Shown: positions 1-6,273, counted from the first letter of the stretch. The stretch is DNA of 13,708 nt from Chloroflexota bacterium (GCA_016875665.1 VGPA01000014.1:1-13708); one strand, 5' to 3'. The notes: generated by a model not told the origin, from the letters alone. Program-made: numbers and translations.

Positions 1-368
1 AGCGCGAGCTGCCCCGAGACGCCCACCACGAGGCCCGCGTCGCCCTCACGCTCGCCGCGCTGGAGCACGCCCGGGGTCGAGAGCCCATGGACCGCGAAGA
101 TCGCGGCCAGGCAGATGAATCCGAGCGCGAGGAGCAGGCTCGGGAAGTGGCGCAGCTGCAGCGCCGAGCGAGCCACGAGGAGCCCGACCGCGAGCGCGAC
201 GAGCGACACGTTGGACGTCACGACGAAGTGCTCGAGAGGGATGTTGAGCGACGCGTTGGCCTCGGGGACGGCGAGGTAGTAGAGCAGCAGCCCTGTGGGC
301 GCGAGCGCGGCGGTCATGACCGCGAGCGGGCGCGCGAGCGACGCCGGGGTCAGCGGTACGTGGTCCAC
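1..368 (-). CDS. N-terminal part of a multi-helix membrane protein, possibly a signalling sensor (partial)
   Basis: The minus-strand frame is open from a GTG at 368 to the window edge, so about 122 N-terminal residues are visible and the 3' end is missing. They form at least three hydrophobic segments: roughly residues 14-35, 47-65 and 76-96. Short polar linkers separate them, and one carries a HGLSTPG motif near residue 96. This resembles the 7TM-type membrane input domain that I recall in front of adenylate cyclase, diguanylate cyclase or histidine kinase domains in Chloroflexota and Actinobacteria. No output domain is visible, so the function is unknown. The GTG start overlaps the preceding 36-residue gene by 19 bases. 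A second GTG lies one codon upstream (371), and an ATG at 317 would avoid the overlap but removes part of the first helix. The gene continues the respiratory operon in direction and spacing. Confidence 0.6.
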   Translation of the reverse strand, partial: MDHVPLTPASLARPLAVMTAALAPTGLLLYYLAVPEANASLNIPLEHFVVTSNVSLVALAVGLLVARSALQLRHFPSLLLALGFICLAAIFAVHGLSTPGVLQRGEREGDAGLVVGVSGQLA

Positions 369-460
369 CACTTGCCGAGGAAGTACAGCGTCGCCGTGAG
401 CACGAAGGTCAGGGTGAACACCATGTAGAACTCGAGGGACTCCCCGATTTCAGCAAGCAC
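350..460 (-). CDS. 36-residue single-helix membrane protein, putative small subunit of the cytochrome complex
   Basis: This very short frame starts at GTG 460, two bases after the TAA stop of the diheme cytochrome c gene, and ends at TGA 350-352. A purine-rich GGGAG lies 11 bases upstream of the GTG. The product has a short acidic N-terminus (LAEIGESLE), one strongly hydrophobic helix (about residues 11-29) and a basic/aromatic C-terminus (GKWWTTYR). It looks like a real single-pass membrane peptide and not a chance ORF. Cytochrome b6f and other respiratory complexes contain such tiny one-helix subunits (PetG, PetL, PetN type), but I see no sequence match to any of them, so a structural role in the neighbouring complex is inferred from position alone. 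The next gene overlaps its end. Translation from an internal ATG (residue 13) would cut the helix and is less likely. Confidence 0.6.
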   Translation of the reverse strand: MLAEIGESLEFYMVFTLTFVLTATLYFLGKWWTTYR

Positions 461-462
461 GG

Positions 463-1551
463 TTACTTCGGCTCCCTTCCGGTGCCAAGCAGGTTCAGGT
501 ACTCGACGATCGAGTTGATCTCCTGGTCGGTCAGCCGCCCGCCGTTCTTGTCGGAGAACGGAGGCATCGCGGTGCCGGGCTTGATGCCCGGCGAGTTCGC
601 GATCCACTTCTGGAGCCACTGCGGGTCGCTCGCCTTGAGCCGCTGCAGCTCGGCGGTCACGGGGCCCTTCGTGCCGAACTCGGCGAGGTTGGGCGCGGTG
701 GGCAGCGTGCTCGCCTGGCCCGCCGTGAACGAGTGGCACGTCGTGCACGACTGCTGCGTGTTCTGCCTGATCAGCACGCGGCCGCCCTCGGCCCCGGTCG
801 GCGCTCGGGGCGCCTCGGGCGTCTGCGGCTTCTCCTGGAGGCCGGCCGCGAGACGGATGTGCGCCAGGTCATCCCACTGCGCGGGTGCGGCGTGCATGAT
901 GAAGGCCAGCACCTGGTTCACCGCCTCCGGGCCCAGCGGGCCGCCCTCGTAGCGCGCCAACTGCGGCATCGAGAGCTGCCCGAGCGGCTTCGCGCGCCCG
1001 CGCTCGATGACGAGCCGCAGCGCCGTCTCGCGCTCGGCGAGCTTGGCGGGGTCCGCCGCGAGAGTGGAGTGGCGGTTCGCGTCGATGTTCAGCGGCAGGC
1101 CGGCCCCACTGATCCCCTGACCGCGCTCGCCGTGGCAGTCGTAGCAGAGGTTCGCGTAGATCGCCCCGCCGCGGACCACGCGCTGCTTCAGCTGGTGCTC
1201 CGCTCCGCGGTCGCGTGGGTTGGAGCCGACGGCGCCCACGCTCATGGCGAAGTACACGCCGGTGAGCAGGAACACGGCGAACAGCGTCGCGCCCGAGAGG
1301 ACGATCTTCTTGTCGAGGTTGGCCGCGATCTCGAGCGGATCCGGCGATGCGGGGATCGGGGACACCCAGTACGGGGTCGGCTGCTCGAGCGTGGCTCCGG
1401 CGGCGTAGTGCTGGCGCAGGAGCGCGACCCCCCGCACCTCCTCCTCGACCGGATCGACGGACGCCTGGTGGCGCACCGCCCAGACGAAGAACCCGGTCAG
1501 GACGAGCATCAGGATGACGCTCGCCACCGCCAGGAGCAGGTTGACGTCCAT
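463..1551 (-). CDS. Membrane-anchored diheme cytochrome c of the Rieske/cytochrome b complex
   Basis: The 362-residue product carries two CXXCH heme c sites: C136-C139-H140 (CYDCH) and C269-C272-H273 (CTTCH). Plausible axial methionines follow at M195 (LSMPQ) and M329 (TAMPPF). Two transmembrane helices, about residues 4-26 and 83-106, precede the heme domains and enclose a polar loop of about 55 residues. Both termini would therefore lie outside the cytoplasm if the hemes are periplasmic. Its likely role is to accept electrons from the Rieske centre in place of cytochrome c1 or f and to pass them to a terminal oxidase or soluble carrier. The ATG at 1551 lies two bases after the Rieske TGA. 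An in-frame GTG at 1559 would overlap that stop and add two residues. Diheme c subunits replace cytochrome f in heliobacterial complexes, which makes this role plausible. Confidence 0.88.
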   Translation of the reverse strand: MDVNLLLAVASVILMLVLTGFFVWAVRHQASVDPVEEEVRGVALLRQHYAAGATLEQPTPYWVSPIPASPDPLEIAANLDKKIVLSGATLFAVFLLTGVYFAMSVGAVGSNPRDRGAEHQLKQRVVRGGAIYANLCYDCHGERGQGISGAGLPLNIDANRHSTLAADPAKLAERETALRLVIERGRAKPLGQLSMPQLARYEGGPLGPEAVNQVLAFIMHAAPAQWDDLAHIRLAAGLQEKPQTPEAPRAPTGAEGGRVLIRQNTQQSCTTCHSFTAGQASTLPTAPNLAEFGTKGPVTAELQRLKASDPQWLQKWIANSPGIKPGTAMPPFSDKNGGRLTDQEINSIVEYLNLLGTGREPK

Positions 1552-1553
1552 CG

Positions 1554-2102
1554 TCACACCTTCACCTCGACGTCGGCCGAGTTGAACTCGTTGGACGGGC
1601 GGTCGATCAGGTTGAGCGGGTTCGTGTCCACGATGAGCGTGCTGCCCGTGTCGGACATGTGGAACAGCTGGAGCGGCTTGGGCGCCGGGCCGCCGAGGAC
1701 GACCCCCGTCTTCTTGTGGAACTGCGACCCGTGGCACGGGCACTGGAACATGTCCTGCGAAGGGACCCACGGCACGGTGCAGCCCAGGTGGGTGCACTTG
1801 CGGTACGCGGCGATGATCCCGTTCGGGGCATGGAGCAGGAAGAAGCGCCCCTCGATGTTCAGGATCGGGGTGTCGTTGGTCGATCGGAACTTGGCGAGCA
1901 CCGACTCCTTGCTCCCCACCTGCACCTTCGCACCGAGGCCCGTGAGCTTCTGGACGTGCAGGAACGGCAGGAGGATCGCCGTGAACTCGGTGAGCGCGAG
2001 CGTGGTGCCGCCGAGGAAGCCGAGCCTGAGCAGCTGCCGCCGCTTCAGCTTCGCCAGCAGCCCTCCCGCGCTCGTGGCGGTCTCGTCGTGCGGTCGGATC
2101 AT
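1554..2102 (-). CDS. petC: Rieske [2Fe-2S] iron-sulfur protein
   Basis: This is the Rieske subunit of a quinol:cytochrome c oxidoreductase, taking one electron from quinol at the Qo site. The 182-residue protein has both cluster motifs: C103-T-H105-L-G-C108 and C121-P-C123-H124-G-S. C103, H105, C121 and H124 are the expected cluster ligands, and C108/C123 would form the stabilising disulfide. The GGPAP proline loop follows at about residue 137. The N-terminus contains a twin-arginine-like RRQLLRLG stretch (21-28) before a hydrophobic segment (about 29-50), consistent with Tat export and an uncleaved anchor. The ATG at 2102 has no convincing Shine-Dalgarno sequence. An 81-base gap containing a strong hairpin separates it from the subunit IV gene, the only sizeable gap inside the operon. 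The family assignment is secure. petC (qcrA in some genomes) is used by analogy. Confidence 0.95.
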   Translation of the reverse strand: MIRPHDETATSAGGLLAKLKRRQLLRLGFLGGTTLALTEFTAILLPFLHVQKLTGLGAKVQVGSKESVLAKFRSTNDTPILNIEGRFFLLHAPNGIIAAYRKCTHLGCTVPWVPSQDMFQCPCHGSQFHKKTGVVLGGPAPKPLQLFHMSDTGSTLIVDTNPLNLIDRPSNEFNSADVEVKV

Positions 2103-2133
2103 TCGGCTGGGGCACGCCGCCGACCGGCGACGA

Positions 2134-2149
2134 AGCGCCCTTCGGCGCT
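2134..2149. other. Strong hairpin in the gap between the subunit IV-like and Rieske genes
   Basis: The sequence is a perfect 6-bp stem, AGCGCC/GGCGCT, closing a four-base loop (GAAG on the transcribed minus strand). It lies inside the only long gap (2103-2183) of an otherwise tightly packed operon, 31 bases before the Rieske ATG. There is no U-tract, so it is not a typical intrinsic terminator. An mRNA processing or stability element, or a modulator of Rieske translation, is possible. Chance formation in GC-rich DNA is also possible. Confidence 0.4.
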
Positions 2150-2183
2150 CGCGGACTGAGTCACGCGGCGCCGGCGAAGGGAC

Positions 2184-2954
2184 CTAATCATGGGTCGGAG
2201 GCAGGGCCCACGGTGCGAAGAGGTCCATGCCCGGGCCGCGCATCGACGTGCCGATGAACGTGAGCACGACGTAGGTGGCGAGGAATCCGGTCCAGACGCC
2301 GATCATCCACTCGCGCGTGTTCGCCTGGTAGAGCCGCTTCAGCAGCACGACCAGGACGACCGGCAGGATCAGCATCACCAGGACCGGTATGACGACGTCC
2401 GGGATGATGAGCTTGCCGCCCGGGAGGTGCGCGGTCGCCCACTCCGCGTAGCCGGCCTTCTTGAGGAAGAAGTCCGCGGCGACGAGCCCGACCGTCAGAA
2501 CCGTCGAGTAGACCGCCGAGAAGACCGCGACGGTCTTCCCCTTCTGGCTCGTGAACCAGACACCGACGCCCTCCCGGCTCCGGTCGATGTACGGGATCGT
2601 CATCATGAACACGATCCACGCGGTGGGCACGATCACCCCGGCCAGGGCCGCGTTCATGTGCAGCAGGAGCTCCTGGAGGTTCAGGAAGTACCACGGCGCC
2701 TTGGACGGGTTCGGAGTCCGATCCACGTTGGCGCGATCCATGAGCGGGGCGTTGAACAGCGCCGCGACCACGAACAGGCCAAGCGCCCACACCATCGCCG
2801 CGATGAACTCGATGACCAGCAGGTGCGGCCACACCATCGCGGTGTCCTCGACGCGCTTGTCGACGCGCACGATCGAGTCCTGCCGCACGAAGGCGAGCAG
2901 CCGGAGGCGCTTCTCCTGGCCGGGGAAGGGCTGCGGCCCACGAGGAACGGTCAC
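2184..2954 (-). CDS. Cytochrome b C-terminal subunit (subunit IV-like), enlarged
   Basis: This corresponds to the C-terminal half of cytochrome b (PetD/subunit IV), which contributes to the Qo quinol-oxidation site. The 256-residue product starts at a GTG (2954) that overlaps the TGA of the cytochrome b6-like gene (GTGA). About 40 polar residues come first, then roughly five hydrophobic helices: near 41-67, 101-122, 141-162, 183-205 and 217-236. The segment PNPSKAPWYFLNLQELL (82-98) is the counterpart of the PEWY region, but it reads APWY here, so the catalytic glutamate of b6f and bc1 is absent at that place. Ordinary subunit IV has about 160 residues and three helices, so this is a larger variant. 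Two extra helices follow the core, as in long cytochrome b C-terminal domains. The open frame extends upstream to 3650, but that part is antisense-frame noise over the b6 gene. Confidence 0.88.
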   Translation of the reverse strand: MTVPRGPQPFPGQEKRLRLLAFVRQDSIVRVDKRVEDTAMVWPHLLVIEFIAAMVWALGLFVVAALFNAPLMDRANVDRTPNPSKAPWYFLNLQELLLHMNAALAGVIVPTAWIVFMMTIPYIDRSREGVGVWFTSQKGKTVAVFSAVYSTVLTVGLVAADFFLKKAGYAEWATAHLPGGKLIIPDVVIPVLVMLILPVVLVVLLKRLYQANTREWMIGVWTGFLATYVVLTFIGTSMRGPGMDLFAPWALPPTHD

Positions 2955-3700
2955 AGCGGCCCCGAAATCCCGCCGTCTTTGCGGATCCGCCAGAAGTGGA
3001 TCGCCATGAGGAACCCGGCGATCACGGGCAGCGCGACGCAGTGCAGCACGTAGAACCGCAGGAGCGCATTGCCGCCCACTTCGAAGCCGCCGAGGAACAG
3101 GAAGCGGACCTCGTCGCCGACGAAGGGTGTGGCGCCGACCATGTTCATGCCGACCGTGACCGCCCAGATCGCGAGCTGGTCCCAGGGCAGCAGGTAGCCG
3201 GTGTACGAAAGGACGAGGGTCACGACAAACAGGAGCGTGCCGACGACCCAGTTGAACTCGCGCGGCGGCTTGTAGGAGCCGGTGTAGAAGACGCGGATCA
3301 TGTGCAGGAAGACGGTGATCACCATGCCGTGCGCCGCCCAGCGGTGCATGTTGCGGAGGAACTGGCCGAAGATGACGACCGTCTCGAGGTCCTTGATGTC
3401 CTGGTACGCGTCGTCGGCGCCGGGCACCGCGGCCGAGACGGGGTGGTAGTAGAACATGAGCAGGGTCCCCGTGAGCGTGAGCACCAGGAACAGGAAGAAC
3501 GAGAGCCCACCCATGCACCACGTGTAAGGAATGGCGAGCGCGTGGCGCCGCACCTTGACCGGGTGCAGGTGCAAGAAGACGTTGGTGAACACGGCGAGGG
3601 ATTGGTTCTTCCGCGAGTCCGGATAGCCGTGTCGGAACAGCGAGCGCCAAATGTAGTTGGTCTTGACCTTCTGCCAGACCTGGGCGGGAACCTCCAGCAC
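2951..3700 (-). CDS. petB: Cytochrome b6-type N-terminal cytochrome b subunit
   Basis: This 249-residue four-helix subunit binds the two b hemes and moves electrons across the membrane. The heme ligands are visible in pairs: H119 and H133 on helix B (14 apart, in MHRW and LHMIRVF), and H220 and H235 on helix D (15 apart, as in b6). The C-terminus IRKDGGISGPL is very close to the b6 ending. C62 in the WCMGG motif aligns with the b6 YCLGG cysteine that covalently holds heme ci (cn), which suggests that this heme is present. Helices lie at about 58-83, 122-140, 150-170 and 214-238, after an N-terminal amphipathic region. The start is GTG at 3700, two bases after the TAG of the upstream oxidoreductase gene. 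The stop overlaps the next GTG. The b6/subunit IV split and C62 both place the complex on the b6f-like side of the family. Confidence 0.92.
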   Translation of the reverse strand: MLEVPAQVWQKVKTNYIWRSLFRHGYPDSRKNQSLAVFTNVFLHLHPVKVRRHALAIPYTWCMGGLSFFLFLVLTLTGTLLMFYYHPVSAAVPGADDAYQDIKDLETVVIFGQFLRNMHRWAAHGMVITVFLHMIRVFYTGSYKPPREFNWVVGTLLFVVTLVLSYTGYLLPWDQLAIWAVTVGMNMVGATPFVGDEVRFLFLGGFEVGGNALLRFYVLHCVALPVIAGFLMAIHFWRIRKDGGISGPL

Positions 3701-3702
3701 AG

Positions 3703-5736
3703 CTAGCTCCTCACGTGGTGATGACCCGCGCCGACCGGCTCGTCTGCGTGCCGGTGGGCATGACCATTGTGTCCGTTCCGTCCGCTCCGTGCGCCGAGCG
3801 CCTTGTGGCCCGCCGCGAGCGACGGGTCGTACAGCGGGAGCGGGCGCATCGTCTTGCCGCCGCCGACCGTCAGGTCGAGGTGGATCTCGTCATCGATCGA
3901 CTCCTTCGGCAAGGTCTTCCCGGTCGATGGGAGGACGGCGCCGTAGCGGTTCATCGTGATCGCGTCGGTGGGGCAGCGGATGACGCAGAGCGCGCAACGG
4001 ATGCAGGCCGTCTCGTCCAGATAGAACGCGACTCCCTGTCCCCATTTCTTCGCCTCGCCCACCGCGGGGATCGCACCGTCGTCGACGACGTCGTTCATGT
4101 CGACGATGTGGATCACGTCCATCGGGCAGACGTCGACGCAGCCGCCGCAGATGATGCAGAGCTCGCCGGTGATCTCGATGTTGAAGTTGCACTTGAGGCA
4201 GCGGTCACCCTCGGCCACCGCCTGCGCTTCCTCGTAGCCGCGGTTGACTTCGAGGAAGAGCCCGCGGCGGTCGCCCTTGGAGAGCTTGGGCATCTCCTGG
4301 CGCGGAATGCGGTCGTAGTCGACGGACATGTTGTGGAAGATGCGGGCGGCTCCGCCCTCGCCCGAGATGGCGCCGACGTTGTCGGCCATCGGCGAGCGTC
4401 GCAGCGTCACGACCTCGTGGTACTCGGGGACGTTGACCGAGATGCCCTCGGGGTCGAGGTAGCGCGCGATCTGCTGCGCGGCGGAGCGGCCGTCGGCGAC
4501 GGCCTCGATGATCGTGGTGGGGCCGGTGCGGTAGTCGCCGGCGAGGAAGACCTTCTTCACCGCCGACTGGTACGTCTCGGAGTCGACCTTCACGTCGCGC
4601 CAGCGCTTGACCCGGAACTCGGGGAACTCGGCGAGGAACGTGGTATCCGGCGACTGGCCGAGCGCCAGCAGCACCGTCTCGCATTCGATCTCGAACTCGG
4701 AGCCGGCGATCGGCTCGGGGCTGCGGCGGCCCGAGGCGTCCGGCGCACCGAGGCGGTTCCGCACGAAGCGCACGCCGCGCACGTGGCCCTTCTCGTCCGT
4801 AAGGACTTCGAGCGGGCTCGCGAGGTAGACGAACTGCATGCCCTCGCGCTCGGTCTCGGCGAGCTCCTCTTCATCCACGACCATCTCGTCGCGGCCGCGC
4901 CGGTACACGATGAAGATGTCGTCCGCGCCCAGCCGCCACGACGTCGAGGCGCAGTCCATGGCGGTGTAGCCGCCGCCGAGCACGACCACCCGCTTCCCCA
5001 CCTCGACCGGCCGGCCCCGATAGGCGCGCTCGAGGAAGACGATGCCGGCCATCACGCCGGGGGCGTCCTCACCGGGGATGCCGATGTAGTTCGGCTCGAA
5101 GCATCCGGCGGTGACGAGCACGGCGTCGTTCTCGGCGTGGAGCTTCGCGAGCGGGACGTCCCTGCCCACATAGGTCGACAGCCGGAGCTCGACGTTCTCG
5201 CTCATGATCCCGTTGACGTCGCGGTCGATGACCTCGCGCGGCAGGCGGAATGGCGGAACGCCCGCGAGGGTCGTGCCGCCGGCCTGGTCCAGCGCGTCGT
5301 ACACCACCACGCCGAAGCCCTGCTTGGCGAGGTCGCTCGCCGCCGCGAGGCCCGCGCAGCCCGCACCGACGATGGCCACCTTCTTGTCCGGGGCGCCGAA
5401 CGAGGGCGGCGCCGGCTGGGTGTACGGACGGCCCTCGACCTCGAGGTTGCTGTGCGCCCAGTCGGAGAGGAACTTCTTGACGTAGCGAATGGAGAGGGGC
5501 TTGTCGACCTCCTTGCGGCGGCAGGCCGACTCGCACGGTGCGGCGCACACCGAGCCGCAGATCGACGCCATCGGGTTCGGATCGAGCGCGAGGTCCCAGG
5601 CTTTTTCGAACTCCCCCGCGGCCGCGAGGTTGAGGTAGCCGCGGCAGTTCGTGCGCACGGGACACGCTTCCTGGCAAGGGATGTTTTCCTGGTACCAGCT
5701 CGGGCCGACCTCAACGACCTGATAGAGCTCTCTCAA
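3703..5736 (-). CDS. FAD/NAD(P)H/iron-sulfur oxidoreductase, GltD-like core fused to 2x[4Fe-4S] ferredoxin domain
   Basis: The 677-residue flavoprotein has an N-terminal GltD/DPYD-type cysteine region (C21, C25, C31, then C60, C64, C68, C72). An FAD Rossmann motif VGAGCAG (123-129) follows, then an NAD(P)-binding motif VLGGGYTAMD (252-261) and the FAD-closing segment FLAGDYRTGP (about 397-406). The C-terminal ferredoxin-like domain has C527-C530-C533-C537 and C578-C581-C584-C588, with an additional CLKC pair at 513-516. The tail (644-674) is unusually His-rich. The family moves electrons between NAD(P)H, flavin and Fe-S clusters; here the partner is unknown. The stop lies two bases before the cytochrome b6-like GTG, so the two are probably co-translated. 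I infer an electron-input or output arm of the membrane complex. The start is a TTG at 5736: a stop (TAG, 5749-5751) sits five codons upstream with no ATG or GTG between. Confidence 0.88.
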   Translation of the reverse strand: MRELYQVVEVGPSWYQENIPCQEACPVRTNCRGYLNLAAAGEFEKAWDLALDPNPMASICGSVCAAPCESACRRKEVDKPLSIRYVKKFLSDWAHSNLEVEGRPYTQPAPPSFGAPDKKVAIVGAGCAGLAAASDLAKQGFGVVVYDALDQAGGTTLAGVPPFRLPREVIDRDVNGIMSENVELRLSTYVGRDVPLAKLHAENDAVLVTAGCFEPNYIGIPGEDAPGVMAGIVFLERAYRGRPVEVGKRVVVLGGGYTAMDCASTSWRLGADDIFIVYRRGRDEMVVDEEELAETEREGMQFVYLASPLEVLTDEKGHVRGVRFVRNRLGAPDASGRRSPEPIAGSEFEIECETVLLALGQSPDTTFLAEFPEFRVKRWRDVKVDSETYQSAVKKVFLAGDYRTGPTTIIEAVADGRSAAQQIARYLDPEGISVNVPEYHEVVTLRRSPMADNVGAISGEGGAARIFHNMSVDYDRIPRQEMPKLSKGDRRGLFLEVNRGYEEAQAVAEGDRCLKCNFNIEITGELCIICGGCVDVCPMDVIHIVDMNDVVDDGAIPAVGEAKKWGQGVAFYLDETACIRCALCVIRCPTDAITMNRYGAVLPSTGKTLPKESIDDEIHLDLTVGGGKTMRPLPLYDPSLAAGHKALGARSGRNGHNGHAHRHADEPVGAGHHHVRS

Positions 5737-5745
5737 GACGAGTCC
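5737..5745. promoter_or_regulatory. Nine-base divergent gap between the oxidoreductase operon and the DUF402-sucCD operon
   Basis: The TTG start of the minus-strand respiratory operon and the ATG start of the plus-strand DUF402 gene are only nine bases apart. That is too short for two promoters, so each transcription start must lie inside the opposing gene, or one of the chosen starts is too far upstream. In-frame later starts exist for DUF402 at GTG 5767 and TTG 5791. I see no convincing -10/-35 pair. Confidence 0.4.
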
Positions 5746-6273
5746 ATGCTACTGACGGCCTCAGGAGTGTCAAAGACGAACAGCCTCGGCTTGATCGAAG
5801 AACGGAAGACGCGGCTCGACGGGACGGTCCGCCGCTGGAGGTGTGACCTGCTGGAGCTCGATCCGGGCCGCCGGGCGGCGCTGCGGTACGACCTCCGCGC
5901 CGACCGGCCCGTGCACGGCACCGACCTCGTCCTGCGATCCGGCACGATCACCCTCGCACACTTCTGGATCGACCGGCCGTACGGCGTCTACCACTGGATC
6001 CGCGACGGGAAGACGGTCGCCTACTACGCCAACGTCGGCACCGTGATGGCGATCACACGCGACGTGGTCTCGTATCTCGACCTCGCGGTCGACGTGCTCG
6101 TCCGGCCATCCGGGTCGCTGGAGATCCTGGACGAGGACGAGCTTCCCGACGATCTCGCCCCGGCGCATCGCAGGACGATCTCGGCGGCACTGGAGGTGTT
6201 CATCACCGGCGCTCGGGGTGTGATGCAGGAGATGGAGCGCGAGCGCGAACGTCTCGATATCCTGCCCGCGTGA
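5746..6273 (+). CDS. DUF402 family protein (FomD/nucleotide phosphatase-like)
   Basis: The 175-residue product matches the DUF402 fold by its signature. An aromatic strand segment (WIRDGKTVAYYANVG, about 84-98) is followed by SYLDLAVDV (109-117) and LDEDEL (128-133). N96, D112, D116 and the acidic cluster 129-132 are the expected metal and phosphate-site positions. Characterised members hydrolyse nucleoside di- or triphosphates, and FomD hydrolyses a CMP-phosphonate. The substrate here is unknown. A C-terminal helix rich in E and R (about 158-171) ends the protein. The ATG at 5746 has only a weak upstream purine stretch, and later starts (GTG 5767, TTG 5791) are possible. Its TGA overlaps the sucC GTG by four bases (GTGA), so it is translationally coupled to succinyl-CoA synthetase, an association I cannot explain functionally. 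Confidence 0.8.
   Translation: MLLTASGVSKTNSLGLIEERKTRLDGTVRRWRCDLLELDPGRRAALRYDLRADRPVHGTDLVLRSGTITLAHFWIDRPYGVYHWIRDGKTVAYYANVGTVMAITRDVVSYLDLAVDVLVRPSGSLEILDEDELPDDLAPAHRRTISAALEVFITGARGVMQEMERERERLDILPA

Noticed and set aside
1552..2115. Upstream extension of the cytochrome c frame to 2115
   Set aside because: It overlaps the Rieske gene in another frame and is low-complexity. ATG 1551 follows the Rieske stop directly and gives a sensible membrane helix.
733..2187. Long plus-strand open frame (484 residues) opposite the cytochrome c and Rieske genes
   Set aside because: Its translation is Arg/His/Glu-rich low-complexity sequence typical of antisense frames in GC-rich DNA, and the opposite strand encodes clear heme and Rieske motifs.
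2955..3650. Upstream extension of the subunit IV frame that would fuse it to a longer protein of 488 residues
   Set aside because: The extension overlaps the b6-like gene in another frame and has no membrane or family pattern. The GTGA overlap at 2951-2954 gives a natural start.
2951..3700. A frameshifted full-length cytochrome b split by error into two ORFs
   Set aside because: The b6-like protein ends in the natural ISGPL terminus and the next gene begins with a GTGA overlap, matching the known b6/subunit IV split.
3715..5745. Plus-strand frame continuous with the DUF402 gene, which would make an 852-residue protein
   Set aside because: The part before 5746 is antisense to the oxidoreductase gene and looks like random GC-rich translation. 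Only the region after 5746 shows a family pattern.
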